Counted from the stretch's first letter, positions 11,166-22,164 are shown. The stretch: DNA of 64,000 bases from CAVVJA01 sp963779485 (GCA_963779485.1 CAVZYJ010000008.1:124001-188000), one strand, 5' to 3'. Program-made: numbers and translations. The notes: generated from the letters alone by a model not told the origin.

Positions 11166-12138
11166 CGCGTCCGCCGTCGATCGCCGCGAGGAGCTCCGCG
11201 AAGTCCGCCGGAAGCGGCGCGGCGATCTCGACCGGCTCGTTGGTGGCCGGATGGCGGAACCCGACGCGCTCGGCGTGGAGCGCCTGGCGCGGGAACTCGA
11301 GAAGGCGCTTCTTCAGCGCCGCATCCTTGACGCGTTCGTACCGAGGCCGCCCGTAGACCGGATCGCCCACGACCGGCAGGCCGGCCGCGGCGAGGTGCAC
11401 GCGGATCTGGTGCGTTCGCCCGGTCACGAGCCGGCAGCGCAGGAGAGTCAGCCCGAGCTCGAACCACTCCCGCTCGATCTCGTACAGCGTCCGCGCCTCG
11501 CGGGTGCCGGTCGGCGGCTCCGGCTCCGCGCGGAACGCCTTCATCCGCTTGCGGTCGCGCGGGTCGCGCCCGATCGGCAGCGCGACCTCGCCCTTGCGGA
11601 CGCGCGGGACTCCGGCGGCGAGAGCCAGGTACTCCTTGCGCATCGACGCGTTTCTTCATCTGGCGCGAGAGCGACGCGTGGGCGCGATCCGTCTTCGCGA
11701 CGAGGAGCACGCCCGACGTGTCGCGGTCCAGGCGGTGCACGATGCCGGGGCGCTCGACGCCTCCGACGCCCTTCCAGTCGCGCACGTGGTGCAGGAGCGC
11801 GTTCACGAGCGTGCCCGAGGCGTGGCCGGGAGCGGGATGGACGACGAGCCCCGGCGGCTTGTCGATCGCGAGCAGGTCGTCGTCTTCGTACAGGATCGAC
11901 AGCGGAATCGCCTCGGGCTCCAGAGCCGGTCTTGACCGGCTCCGGGACCTCCACCTCGATCTCGTCTCCGGCGCGGACGAGCTGCGACCGCTTGGCGCCC
12001 GCCGCCGCGGACGCGCACGGCGCCCTCCTCGATGAGCTTCCGGATCCGGGAGCGCGAGAGGTCCGAGCAGGCGGAGGCGAGGAAGAGGTCGAGGCGCGTC
12101 CCGGCCGACGGGGTGCCGACGCGAAACCGGCGGATCAC
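11162..12138 (-). CDS. rluD: RluA/RluD-family 23S rRNA pseudouridine synthase (frameshifted)
   Basis: The GTG at 12138 overlaps the lgt stop (GTGA). The N-terminus is an S4 RNA-binding domain (RLDLFLASACSDLSRSRIRK). The catalytic domain has the family signature RPGIVHRLDRDTSGVLLVAK, where the Asp of HRLDRDTSG is the nucleophile, and GRTHQIRVHL near the end. It isomerises uridines in large-subunit rRNA (helix 69 in RluD proper); other RluA-type targets are possible. Indels occur near 11,640, 11,930 and 12,000. It is the last gene of a cluster with ileS, lspA and lgt, a gene order seen in several phyla. Confidence 0.85.
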
Positions 12139-12925
12139 GCTTCCGCGCGGCTGCGGCGCGACAGGTAGAAGAGCATCGCGCCGGCCGCCACGGCGGTGAG
12201 CAGGCCGATGAACTGCGAGGTCGAGAGGACGCCGGGAATCACGAAGCCGCGCACGAGGTCGCCGCGCCAGATCTCGATGATGCCGCGCGTCATCGAATAG
12301 AGCAGGACGTAGAGCCAGAACACCTCGCCGTCGAAGGTCTTGCGGCGGTAGGCCCACTGGAGCATGAGGAAGATCAGGAACGCGTTGATCGAGAGGTAGA
12401 TCTGCGTCGGATGGAGCGGCGTGTCGAGCGGCGTGCCGACCGCCTGATGCGCGAAGGGGTCGGTGAACCGCACCGCGAACGGCCCGTCGGACGGCTTGCC
12501 GTAGCAGCAGCCAGCCGCGAAGCATCCCCAGCGCCCGATCGCCTCGCCGAGCGCGATCGCCGGCGCCGCCATGTCGGCGACCTTCCAGGCCGGCAGGCCG
12601 TGCTTGCGCAGGTAGGCGATCCCGACGACCGAGGCGCAGATCAGGCCGCCGTAGAAGACGCCGCCGGAGCGCAGAACGTCGATGAGGTCGCGCGGGTTCG
12701 AGAGGTAGTGGCGCCACTCGACGACGACGAGCAGCCCCTTCGCGCCCGAGGATCGCCGCGGCGAGCACGTACAGCGAGAGGTCGAGGATCTTCTGCTCGG
12801 GCAGTCCCTCGGCCGACCGCCTTGCGCCGCAGCACCCAGATCGCCGTCAGGTAGGCGATGGCGAGCAGGACGCCGTACGTCGGAAGGTAGAACGAGCCGA
12901 TCTGGATGAGTCGGGGGTGAATCGT
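12135..12925 (-). CDS. lgt: Prolipoprotein diacylglyceryl transferase
   Basis: This multi-pass membrane enzyme transfers diacylglycerol to the lipobox cysteine of prolipoproteins. Visible landmarks are IHPRLIQIGSFYLPTYGVLL at the N-terminus, SGGVFYGGLI, the Lgt signature region GEAIGRWGCFAAGCCYGKP (conserved Arg and Gly cluster), and HPTQIYLSINAFLIFL. The coding sequence begins directly after the lspA stop; the codons there are ACG ATT CAC, so a non-standard start or a miscalled ATG is implied. One indel near 12,750-12,820 splits the N-terminal third. It works with the adjacent lspA in lipoprotein maturation. Confidence 0.9.
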
Positions 12926-13481
<556 letters not shown>

Positions 13482-13487
13482 GCCCGC

Positions 13488-16403
13488 TCACGCGGCGACG
13501 CCCGGGGAGGCCAGCACCGCGCGGCACCGGTCGCAGAGGCCCTTCGTTCTCGGCCTCCGGCGTGACCTTCCAGCAGCGGTCGCAGCGCCGGCCCGCGGCC
13601 TTTCGGAACTTCAGGCGCAGGCCCGGGTAGACGCGCGATTCGCGTCCAGCCGTCGCCCGCGGCGTCGGGCAGCGTCGCGGACTTCGGACACGATGAAGAG
13701 GTCGGCGAGGCCCGGCCCTTCCGTTCCCGTCGCGGCGCGGTCGCGGTCGAGGTCGGCCGACGGCGTCAGGAGGATGGCCCCCTCGAGCGACGCGCCGATC
13801 TGCTTGTCCCGGCGGGCCTGCTCGAGCACGACCGCCGCTTCCTCACGCAACTGGGTCAATCGTTCCCACGCTTCCCGCGACGGAATGCCCTCGGGCTGCG
13901 TCGCTCAGGGTCTCGAAACGCGAGAGGTGGACGGATTCTTCCTTCGGCGCGGGCAGATTCCTTCCAGATCTCCTCGGCCGTGAAGGGGAGGATCGGGGCC
14001 GCCAGCGTCGCGATGGCCCGGGCGATCCGATGGAGGGCGGTCTGGGCGGACCGCCGCTCGAGGGACGCCGGCGCGCGAGGCGTAGAGCCGGTCCTTGACG
14101 ATGTCCAGGTAGAACGCCGAGAGCGTCGTCGCGCAGAAGTCGACGAGCGCGTGGTAGACGACGTGGAACTCGTACCGGTCGTACGCCTCGCGCACGCGGT
14201 CCGACAGATCGCCGCGTCGCGGCGAGCGCCCAGCGGTCGAGCGGCAGCGAGGTCGGCCTGCCGGCACCGCGTCCGTCGGCCGGGTCGAAGTCGTAGAGGT
14301 TCGAGATGCAGGTAGCGCGCCGTGTTGCGGATCTTGCGGTACGCCTCGGCGCAGCGCGCGAGGATCTCCTCGGAGATCGGCATGTCGTCCCGATAGTCGA
14401 GGCTCGCAGACCCAGAGCCGCAGGATGTCGGCGCCGTACTTCGCGATCAGCGTCCTGCGGGTCGATCGACGTTGCCGAGCGACTTCGACATCTTCCGCGC
14501 CGGCCACGTCGAGGAAGAAGCCGTGCGTGACGACGGCGCGGTAGGGCGCGTCGCCGAAGAGCGCGACGGAGGTCAGCAGCGACGACTGGAACCAGCCGCG
14601 GTGCTGGTCGTGCCCCTCGAGGTACAGGTCGGCGGGCGGCCCGCGTCGGTCGCGGACGAGCTCCGGCCACTCGCCCGTCGCGCAGGACGGCGAGGTGCGA
14701 GACGCCCGAGTCGAACCAGACGTCGAGGATGTCGCTCTCCTTGCGCGAAGTCCGCGTCGCCGCGACGGTCCGCGCCGGGCGGCAGGAAGTCCTCGGCCGG
14801 CCGCGCGAACCAGGCGTCGCCGCCCTCCTGCCGGAAGATCCCGGCGACGTGCTCGAAGAACTTCGCCTGCTCGGCCGGGTCGTCGGCCCACGGATAGATC
14901 TCGACGCGCTCGCCGTCTTTCATGGCGTAGAGGACCGTGATCGGCGAGCCCCAGCGCCGCTGCCGCGAGATGACCCACTCGCGCCGGTTCTCGACCATGC
15001 CGGCGATGCGCTGCTCGCCCCAGGCCGGGATCCAGCGCACCTTCGGGATCGCCTCGAGCGCGCTTCTGCCGGACGTTGACGCGCTCGTCGTCGAGGCGGA
15101 CGAACCACTGGACGGTCGCGCGGAAGATGACCGGCTTCTTGCAGCGCCAGCAGTGCGGGTACTCGTGGCGGAACGCCGTGGTCCAGGTGCACGAGCGCGC
15201 CGGCGGCCTTGCAGGTCCTCGATGATCTCGGGGTTCGCCTCGAGCACCTTCTTGCCCTGGTACTTCTCGACCGTCGTGAAGCGGCCGCCGTCGTCGACGG
15301 GCGACAGGATCGGCAGGTTCTCGCGCTGGCCCGTGCGGAAGTCGTCCTCGCCGTGGCCCGGCGCCGTGTGGACGAGGCCCGTGCCGGTGTCCATCGCGAC
15401 GTAGTCGGCGCCGACGACCCGGAACGAGCGCGATTCCTCCTCCGGCGTCAGCGCGCCTCGCATGGAGCGATCGAGCGGGTGCTCGTAGCGCAGGCCGATG
15501 AGGTCCGAGCCCTTCAGGCCCGTCTTCACGGACGATCCGCCGTTCGCGGCGACGAGCTGCGAGGCGACGACATAGAGCTTGCCGTCCTTCCGCACGAGGT
15601 CGTAGCTCGCGTCCGGATCGACGGCGACCGCGAGGTTCGACGGGATCGTCCACGGGCGTCGTCGTCCAGACGAGGAGGTGCACCCGTCCGGCGCCGGGCT
15701 CCGAGAAACCGACGCGATCGAGCAGTTTCGTCGAATCGGGTTCCGTGAGCGCCAACCCGACGGAGATCGCCGGATCCTCGCGGTTCTCGTACTCGAGCTC
15801 GGCCTCGGCGAGCGCGGTCTGGTCCGTGAAGCACCAGCGCACGGACTTGAGCGCCTGGAAGACGAGGTCCTTCTCGTAGAACGCGCCGAACGCCCGCGCG
15901 ATCTCGGCTTCGTAGCCGTAGCTCATCGTCTTGTAGGGCCGCTCCCAGAGCCCGCCGACGCCGAGCCGCCGGAACTGCTCGCGCTGCACGTCGATGAATC
16001 CCTCCGCGTACTCGCGGCAGGCCTGCCGGATCTCGACGGCCGACATGTCCTTCCGCTTCGAGCCGAGCTTCTTGTCCACCTTCTGCTCGATCGGAAGACC
16101 GTGACAGTCCCATCCGGGCACGTAAGGCGCGTCGAACCCGGCGAGCGAGCGGCTGCGGACGACGAGGTCCTTCAGGATCTTGTTGAGCGCCGTCCCGAGA
16201 TGGATTGGCCCGTTGGCGTAGGGCGGCCCGTCGTGCAGAAGGAATCGGGTCCGTCCGGCAGCCGCGGCGCGGAGCTTCGCCTCGAGACTCATATCCTGCC
16301 AGGCGGCGAGCTGCAGCGGCTCCCGGCGCGGCAGGTCCGCCTTCATGGGGAACTCGGTGCGCGGGAGATTGAGCGTCTCTTTGTAGTCGGGTGCGTCGGC
16401 CAT
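13488..16403 (-). CDS. ileS: Isoleucyl-tRNA synthetase (frameshifted)
   Basis: The ATG at 16403 begins MADAPDYKETLNLPRTEFPM, a standard IleS N-terminus. HIGH motif: YANGPIHLGTALNKIL. CHGLPIEQKVDKKLG follows. The KMSKS motif is recovered as MSKSLGN near 14,470 across an indel. The C-terminal zinc ribbon is CDRCWKVTPEAENEG then CDRC, ending ASPGVAA before TGA at 13,488. Length is about 970 codons, as expected. It charges tRNA-Ile and edits valine. More than ten single-base indels interrupt the frame between 13,550 and 15,700. It heads the ileS-lspA-lgt-rluD cluster. Confidence 0.9.
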
Positions 16404-16422
16404 GTGCTCGAAACCGCGGAGT

Positions 16423-16833
16423 TTATCCGAACAGGCCGTTCCGGCCGGGAGCCTCGTCCGTCACGAGAACGACCACGGCGGCGGCGGTCGTGGCGGTGTG
16501 CGTGATCGTCACCTCCGCGTCGACCACCTGCAGCCGGCGCGCCCGCTCCGCGGCGCGGCCGAGCAGGACGAGGCGCGGGCCGCCGCCCGGCTCGCGCTGG
16601 ATCGCGATCTCGCGAAACGACAGTCCGCGCCAACCCGTTCCGAGCGCCTTCATCGCGGCTTCCTTCGCGGCGAACCGTCCGGCCACGTGCTCGGCGAACG
16701 CGCGCGGATGGCGCCGGCGGCGCAGGATCTCGCCGGGTCCGAAGACTCGGGCGAGGAATCGCTCGCCGCGCCGCGAGAGAACACCCGCGACCCGAGCGAC
16801 CTCGGCCAGATCGACGCCGACGCGAATGCGCAT
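16423..16833 (-). CDS. acpS: Holo-[acyl-carrier-protein] synthase
   Basis: A 136-residue protein beginning MRIRVGVDLAEVARVAGVL. The Mg-binding Asp is in GVDLAEV and the catalytic Glu in GRFAAKEAAMKALG, both diagnostic for AcpS. It transfers the 4'-phosphopantetheine arm from CoA to ACP. The frame is intact. It lies 20 bases upstream of ileS in the same direction and 7 bases downstream of the thiE-like gene, so it is probably co-transcribed. The C-terminal IDs VTITHTATTAAAVVV match the trimer-forming strand of the family. Confidence 0.9.
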   Translation of the reverse strand: MRIRVGVDLAEVARVAGVLSRRGERFLARVFGPGEILRRRRHPRAFAEHVAGRFAAKEAAMKALGTGWRGLSFREIAIQREPGGGPRLVLLGRAAERARRLQVVDAEVTITHTATTAAAVVVLVTDEAPGRNGLFG

Positions 16834-16840
16834 GGCGGCG

Positions 16841-17452
16841 TCAGCTCGCCGCGATCCGGTCGCAAACCGCGCGCGGATCCGGGGCGTCCTGGAACAGGCG
16901 GATGGCCGCGATCCCGGCGATCCGGTCGCGATGCGGCGCGAGGGCGTCGAGATTCGTTTCGTCCACGCCGCCGATCGCGTAGACGGCGCTCGCGTGCTGC
17001 GCGGCCGGCGGCAGCCCGGCGAGAGCGTCCGGCCCGAGGGGCGCCCCGTATGCGCGCTTGGAAGGCGTGTCGAAGATCGGACCGATGAGGACGACATCCG
17101 CGCCGTCGGCGATCGCGGCGCGCGCCTCTTCGGCGGAGTGCGTGGACACGCCGACGCGGAATCCCCGCGCCGTGGCCGCGCGCACGCGCCGGAGCGGCAG
17201 TCCGTGGGCCGGGAGGTGCACGCCGTCGGCGCCGGCCGAGAGCGCGAGATCGAATCGCCGATTGAGGAAGAGCGGGACGCCGGGCCCGAGCCACTCGCGG
17301 CAGCGCCGCGCGAGGTCGACGACGTCCCGGTCGCCGGTGTCCTTCTCGCGCAGCTGCACCGCGAGCTCCCGCGCTCCCGACAGAGCCTCGAGAACCTCCT
17401 TCAGCCGCTCCGTTCCCGACGCGGCCCGGTCGGTCACGTAGAGCGCCTTCAC
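16841..17452 (-). CDS. Thiamine phosphate synthase-like TIM barrel (ThiE/TenI family)
   Basis: The GTG at 17452 overlaps the upstream stop (GTGA). The protein has VKALYVTDR, ELAVQLREKDTGDRDVVDLA, LFLNRRFDLALSAGADGVHL and VLIGPIFDTPSK, the ThiE/TenI pattern. LREKDT and the Asp of GADGVHL correspond to substrate-binding residues. ThiE couples hydroxymethylpyrimidine pyrophosphate with thiazole phosphate; TenI-type relatives aromatise the thiazole. The N-terminal ALYVTDRAASG and lack of other thi genes nearby leave the choice between ThiE and TenI open. The frame is intact. Confidence 0.8.
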   Translation of the reverse strand: MKALYVTDRAASGTERLKEVLEALSGARELAVQLREKDTGDRDVVDLARRCREWLGPGVPLFLNRRFDLALSAGADGVHLPAHGLPLRRVRAATARGFRVGVSTHSAEEARAAIADGADVVLIGPIFDTPSKRAYGAPLGPDALAGLPPAAQHASAVYAIGGVDETNLDALAPHRDRIAGIAAIRLFQDAPDPRAVCDRIAAS

Positions 17453-17682
17453 GCGCCCTCGGCCGGCGCCTCGATCTCGCGCGACAGCGACCGGAGATCG
17501 GCGATGCCGGCCACGAGATGCACGAGGCCGAGGCCCGACACGAAGCCTCGCAGGAAGCCGGAAGAAGGCAGCGCCGCCGCGCGGAGCGGCGACCACGGCC
17601 GGAGGACGAGGTACACGCCGACCGCCGTGCAATAAAAGATGAACAGCATGCTCGGGAGGAGAGTCACGAGGCGCCGGGACAT
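17449..17682 (-). CDS. Small two-helix membrane protein
   Basis: About 77 residues starting MSRRLVTLLPSMLFIFYCTA (ATG 17682; an upstream ATG at 17691 is possible). Two hydrophobic stretches, LLPSMLFIFYCTAVGVYLVL and GFVSGLGLVHLVAGIADL, suggest an integral membrane protein. Its stop overlaps the GTG of the thiE-like gene, so translation is probably coupled. I do not recognise the family. Function unknown. Confidence 0.6.
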   Translation of the reverse strand: MSRRLVTLLPSMLFIFYCTAVGVYLVLRPWSPLRAAALPSSGFLRGFVSGLGLVHLVAGIADLRSLSREIEAPAEGA

Positions 17683-17733
17683 TGCGTGCATTTTAGAACG
17701 CGGCCGGGATCCGAGACGCAAAGACCGGCGCGC

Positions 17734-17762
17734 AAAAAAGGGCCGCGCCCCAAGGCGCGGCC
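17734..17762 (-). terminator. Rho-independent terminator after the FecR-domain gene
   Basis: GGCCGCGCC (17741-17749) pairs perfectly with GGCGCGGCC (17754-17762) around a CCAA loop. On the minus strand the stem is followed by six T (17734-17739). It sits 22 bases past the stop of the 17784-19866 gene. Confidence 0.85.
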
Positions 17763-17783
17763 ACGAGGAGAGGGGCTCGACGA

Positions 17784-19866
17784 TCAGGAACGGGGGCCGT
17801 GGGGAGCGGGTGCCGGCCGCGGGGCCGACGGAGCCGACCGCGGCGCGGGCGCCGAGCGAACTTCACCGCGCGCAGCGGGAGCGGAGCGCACGTCGCCGCG
17901 GGACGGGGGAGACGCCGGGCGGGAGTCGCGCGGCGGCGCCGACCGGAAGGAGCGGGGCGCCGCTTCGCGCGTCGGCATGGCATCGTCCGGATCCCGGGGA
18001 TCGCGCCGGTTGGGAACGGAGCCCTCGATCACGCGGCGCGCGGGCGGAATCGACGAGCGGGAGCGCCAGTCCTCGATCGAGCGCGAGAGGCTGTCGCGCG
18101 CAGCGGGGTCGCGGGGCTGTTGGGAATCGCCGCCCCGCCAGCGTGCGCGCCAGTCGTCGCGCGCCTGGGCGCGGGCACCGGCTCCCGAATCCGCCGAGGA
18201 CCGCGAGGAGTCGAAGCCGCGTCGCGCCGAGCTGCGCCAGGAGTCCGAGGCGTCGTTGGCCGGCGCGGTCCGGGCTTCGACGCCATTTGCGTCGCCGCGG
18301 ACGACGGTGCGCGAAGGGATCGAGCTCCTTCCCGAGTCCGTGCGCGAGATCGCCGGCGCCGGTCCGAGCGAATCGAGCGTCCGTCCGCGGTCCACGAGGG
18401 CGCCACGCGGCGCGATGCCCGCGGCGCCAGGGCCGGCCAGCCGGCCGCGGTCGGCGATGACGGCATGGTCGCGCAGGGCGTCCACGGAGGACGCGGGGAG
18501 CGTGCGGTCCCGCGCCATGATCGGGGACAGGCGCTCGGAGTCCGCGGCCGTGCTCGAACGGTCGATCGTCCGCGGCGCTTCGCGCACGAAGCTCTGCACG
18601 GCTTCGGCTCCGGCGCCGGGGCGCGCCGGCGCGACGATGGGCCGCGAGGAGATCGAGACGGTGTCGCCGAGCCGGCCGCCAATGCGCGAGCCGGGGATCA
18701 CGTCCATGCGGCCGGCGGCGCCGATGCCGCCGGAGCCGGTGAAGTTCCAGCCGCGGAAGTCCACGTTGCGGGAGTTGAAGCGGCCGTTGACCGAGAGGTA
18801 TACGCCGCCGCGTCCCGTCCAGCCCCAGTTCTTGTAGTAGTTGTTGCACCAGGGCGAGTAGAAGGAGTACCAGCCCACCGGGCACCAGCCGACGTAACCG
18901 GGCGCATAGGCCCAGTAGACCCACCCCGGCGAGTAGACGTTCGCGGGCGCCCAGCACCAGCTCGACCAGGACGCGTCATAGAACCAGTTGCCGTAGTGGA
19001 ACGGGTACCAGCCCCAGGGGTCGGAGGGCCACCAGGTCAGACCGGCGGGCGTGTAGTACCAGCTTCCGTTCGAGTACGGGCTCCATCCGTTGCCCACGTT
19101 GGGCCGCCAGACGTTCGAGCCCGTCGTGTCGCTGTAGTCCCAGTTGCCATAGCCGTCGAGCGCGACGAGGTCGTTCGCATAGCCCTCGTCCGCGGAGCTC
19201 GCCGAGGCGGTGCGGGTCGAGGTCGCCGCGTCGAAGCGGTCGGCCGCCCACAGGTCGAAGCGGTCGTGCGAGAAGACGCCCTTCTCGATTTCGGGCTCTT
19301 CCTCGCCGCGGACCATCGAGGTACTCGCCGGCGTGCACGCGGTAGTTGCCGGCGCGCGTGCGGACCTCGATCGTCCCTTCCCGTCCGATGACGACCGTTC
19401 CGCGGTTCGGATCGTAGTTGACGCGCGCGCGGTCGCCCGCGTTCAGATACACGGTCGCGTCGTCCGTGTCGATCCGCGGGATGCCGCGCTCGTCGGATCC
19501 CATCGCCGCGAGGATGATCGAGCCCTCCTCGAGGCGCACCATCGAGAACGCGTCGTCCTCGCCCTGCTGGTCGCGGATCGAATCGAAATGCGCCCGCGTC
19601 CCGCCGCCGAAGTAGAGGCTCGTCCGGTCGGCGAGACTCACTTCCGCCTTGCCCGAGTCGGCGAGCACGATCATGTCGCCGACCGAGATCGGCATGTTGC
19701 GTCCGGCCGTCACCGTTCCGTTGTAGCGGGACTCGACGTGCACGTCGCCGGTCGCCTCGCGAATGTACGAGTAGCCGCCCCCCGAGCCGCCGGTCTGGCC
19801 GACCGCCGCGCCCGACAGGACGAGGCCGATCCCGATCGCCAGAAGACCGCTGCGTTTGACGTCCAT
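17784..19866 (-). CDS. FecR-domain protein with aromatic YXWXXY-type repeats and long Arg/Ser-rich tail
   Basis: The ATG at 19866 gives a signal peptide (MDVKRSGLLAIGIGLVLSGA). A FecR-like beta domain follows (GDVHVESRYNGTVTAG, ISVGDMIVLADSGKAEVSL, GDRARVNYDPNRGTVVIG). A central Trp/Tyr-rich region has NGSWYYTPAGLTWWPSDPWG and WGWYPFHYGNWFYD, the pattern of DUF6600 (YXWXXY) proteins. The last 300 residues are low-complexity, rich in Arg, Ser and Ala. One indel near 19,300 splits the FecR domain from the rest. Such proteins are common in Acidobacteriota; a role in envelope sensing or scaffolding is inferred only. Confidence 0.75.
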
Positions 19867-20054
19867 CGACTTCGAGCCTCCGACAACCTGAAGGAGCCAT
19901 AAACGTGCCACCGGACGCCCTTGTCCCGAGACCCGAAATATGTTCTAAATAAAAGACTTATGGAATGGCTGCGCCGGCGGCCGGCGAATGGTTTGTCCCA
20001 TGGCGGGGACAGTGTAGGGGGCGGGAGGACAGGCCCCGCTGCCGGGGGACCGGC

Positions 20055-20571
20055 GTGATTCGCGACATCGTCCGGTATGGCGACCCGCGTCTGCTCGCTC
20101 CGAACGAGGAGACGGACCCGGCCGGCGCGGATCTCCCCGCCTTGATCGCGGACCTTTTCGACACGTGCCGCGCCGCTCCCGGCATCGGCCTCGCGGCCCC
20201 GCAGATCGGCGTGAACCGGCGCGTGGCGGTCATCGATCTGTCGGTCGGCGCCGATTCCGGCGCGCGGATCGCGATGGTGAACTCCGGAGATCATCGAGGC
20301 CTCCGGCGAGCAGAAGGAGGAGGAGGGCTGCCTCTCGATTCCCGACTTCGCCGAGAAGGTCGTTCGCCCGGCTCGGGTGAAGGCACGCTTCTTCGACGCG
20401 AACGGGAAGATCCGCGAGATGGAGGGCACGGGCCTGATGGCGCGCGCTCTCTGCCACGAGATCGATCACCTCAACGGCGTGCTGTACGTGGATCGGCTCC
20501 GCGGGTTGAAGCGCGAGCTGACCTGGCGCAAGATCGCGAAGACACAAGGACAATTTCCTCAAAAAAGGTAA
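20055..20571 (+). CDS. def: Peptide deformylase (frameshifted; 3' end crosses a composition boundary)
   Basis: The GTG at 20055 follows GGGGGAC. All three deformylase motifs are present: GIGLAAPQIGVN, EEEGCLSIP (metal Cys) and ALCHEIDHLNGVLY (two metal His and the catalytic Glu). It removes the N-formyl group from nascent proteins. One indel near 20,288 separates motif 1 from motif 2. After RGLKRELTWRKIAK the sequence abruptly becomes AT-rich, so the last six residues (TQGQFPQKR region) are probably foreign and the true stop is lost. It is divergent from the FecR gene. Confidence 0.88.
20535..20560. other. Composition boundary / probable assembly junction A-B
   Basis: Base composition changes within about 20 bases from GC-rich deformylase codons to AT-rich sequence that stays AT-rich for 11 kb. 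On the plus strand the def C-terminus runs into foreign codons. On the minus strand a signal-peptide protein is cut in mid-frame at the same place. Two unrelated genes broken at one point indicate a join rather than a gene border. Confidence 0.8.
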
Positions 20572-20692
20572 AATTCGAGGCAACAGTATCACAACTTTTT
20601 CCATCACTAGAACTTTTTCCATCATCAGCACTTAAGACGGCGCAAGCTGTCAGGGCTGCCATCATCAGTAATAATTTCGTTTTAAATAACAT
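20543..20692 (-). CDS. Small secreted protein, 3' truncated at the junction
   Basis: The ATG at 20692 is preceded by GGAG seven bases upstream. MLFKTKLLLMMAALTACAVL is a clear signal peptide, followed by a Ser/Lys/Asp-rich segment (DDGKSSSDGKSCDT) and FTFFEEIVL, after which the frame enters the GC-rich segment. Only about 49 residues are native. The signal peptide style matches the secreted protein at 22.2-22.8 kb. Function unknown. Confidence 0.55.
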
Positions 20693-20836
20693 AATGTACT
20701 CCAAAGAGAATTTTTTCTGTTCAAGAATCAGCGAGTGGATGGTCTGACCCCATCCCCATAGCTTCATCGTTCAACGGAGTCTAGTTAAAGTTTTGATTTA
20801 CGTCAAAGAATGTGCACTATCAAGAAAAAGAAAGAC

Positions 20837-21961
20837 TCATCTCTCAGGTGAAATCTGCGATTGAAGTTGCTCTTGAATAGGCTTTTGAGCTCGTATTTGG
20901 GGAAAAATATTCCAAAATGTAAGAGCAATTAACCCTGGATAGCAAACCTGCAAAACAGGCCCTAAAAAGGCGGAAATGGCTCCAAATTCAAATATGGAAA
21001 CACAAAACGTTATCGCAAGCGACCCTGCAAGAATCCACTCATAGCTAATCTTATTTGAAAATATGGCGCGTGCTACAAAATCAGCAAACGCCGATATCAA
21101 AGCAATTGCTGTTGTAAGGCAAGCAAGAGCTACGGCAAGAGCCACAATGAATCCACCATACTCCCCTGCAATTTTTACAATAATGAGCGCAAGCAGCTCA
21201 TCCATACTTCGAACAAAAATATCTTGTGCATGATACGCCGCCAAGTAGCTAAATCCAATATAAATACATGCGAGTAAACAAGCCCCAATAATACTTGCCA
21301 TGAGGGCTGTTGTAAGATATTTTTCTGCTCCTTGCCTTTTTAAAATCATCACGATCTGAGATGAAAAAAAGAAGGCTGCAAGTAAATCCATGGTATTATA
21401 GCCTTGCTCTAAACCATGTAAAAAGGCACTTTGCTCTGACAGCTCTGATGCCCTCATCTCCGGCAAAGAGAAAAAACCAATCCCAAGAATGGCTGCAAGT
21501 GAAGCAAGCAAAAGAGGCGTAAGCCAAATCCCGAGAAGCCGGAGAAGATGTTTTTGTTTTCTTGCAAAAAGAAAAATAATAAAACAGGCAAAGGCACTAA
21601 ATACAAACGAAGAGATTTCAGGAAAGAAATTTTTCATAGTGGTGTATGAAAGCGCAATACAGCGGGGAGTCGATCCAAAAGGACCTAAAAGCGAAATAAT
21701 AATAAAAGCAAGCAAAAACCCGGGCCACTTGCCAATTTTACCAAAAAAACGGCCATAATCGCCATCATAGAGAATCATGGCGATAACTCCAAGGACGGGA
21801 ACAACCGCAGCCGTAAGGATAAGGCCAAAGGTAGCAAAAAAGTTTTGGTCGGCAGCATACTGACCAACAGCTAGCGGGAAAACAATATTGCCCGCGCCAA
21901 AGAACATCGAGAACATAGCAAGCCCTATAGGAAAGGCTGAGAAAAATGAAGCTTTTTTCAT
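20837..21961 (-). CDS. brnQ: Branched-chain amino acid:cation symporter (BrnQ/LIVCS family)
   Basis: 374 residues, about 12 hydrophobic segments. The N-terminus IGLAMFSMFFGAGNIVFPLAVG is the LIVCS signature (FGAGNxxFPP type). LLGPFGSTPRCIALSYTTM, NTMDLLAAFFFSS and LACLTTAIALISAFADFV also fit. It imports Leu, Ile and Val with Na+ or H+, useful to an auxotroph living in a host cell. The frame is intact and slightly shorter than typical BrnQ (about 430), with the last helices short. The minus strand start at 21961 has AAGG upstream. Confidence 0.85.
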   Translation of the reverse strand: MKKASFFSAFPIGLAMFSMFFGAGNIVFPLAVGQYAADQNFFATFGLILTAAVVPVLGVIAMILYDGDYGRFFGKIGKWPGFLLAFIIISLLGPFGSTPRCIALSYTTMKNFFPEISSFVFSAFACFIIFLFARKQKHLLRLLGIWLTPLLLASLAAILGIGFFSLPEMRASELSEQSAFLHGLEQGYNTMDLLAAFFFSSQIVMILKRQGAEKYLTTALMASIIGACLLACIYIGFSYLAAYHAQDIFVRSMDELLALIIVKIAGEYGGFIVALAVALACLTTAIALISAFADFVARAIFSNKISYEWILAGSLAITFCVSIFEFGAISAFLGPVLQVCYPGLIALTFWNIFPQIRAQKPIQEQLQSQISPER

Positions 21962-22046
21962 AGAAATACCTTCTTTTATAAATATATTTGCTTTTTTGTG
22001 GAAAGGTTTAAAAAATAGTGGAAGTTAGGTGTAAGATATTGCACGG

Positions 22047-22133
22047 CTAGCCGCGCACCACAACCACAGCCAAAAGAAGGCCTACTAGAAAATGAAAAGC
22101 AGAAACTGCATGTGTAGCTGAAATAAAATACAT
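22047..22133 (-). CDS. Possible 28-residue membrane peptide
   Basis: ATG at 22133 lies 12 bases after a strong AAGGAGG. The peptide MYFISATHAVSAFHFLVGLL continues AVVVVRG and is one hydrophobic helix. It sits between brnQ and the terminator of the secreted protein gene. The good ribosome site is the main support; nothing is known of function, and the spacing is longer than usual. Confidence 0.3.
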   Translation of the reverse strand: MYFISATHAVSAFHFLVGLLLAVVVVRG

Positions 22134-22164
22134 AGTAATACAGTTCCTCCTTTGCGAGAAGTAT

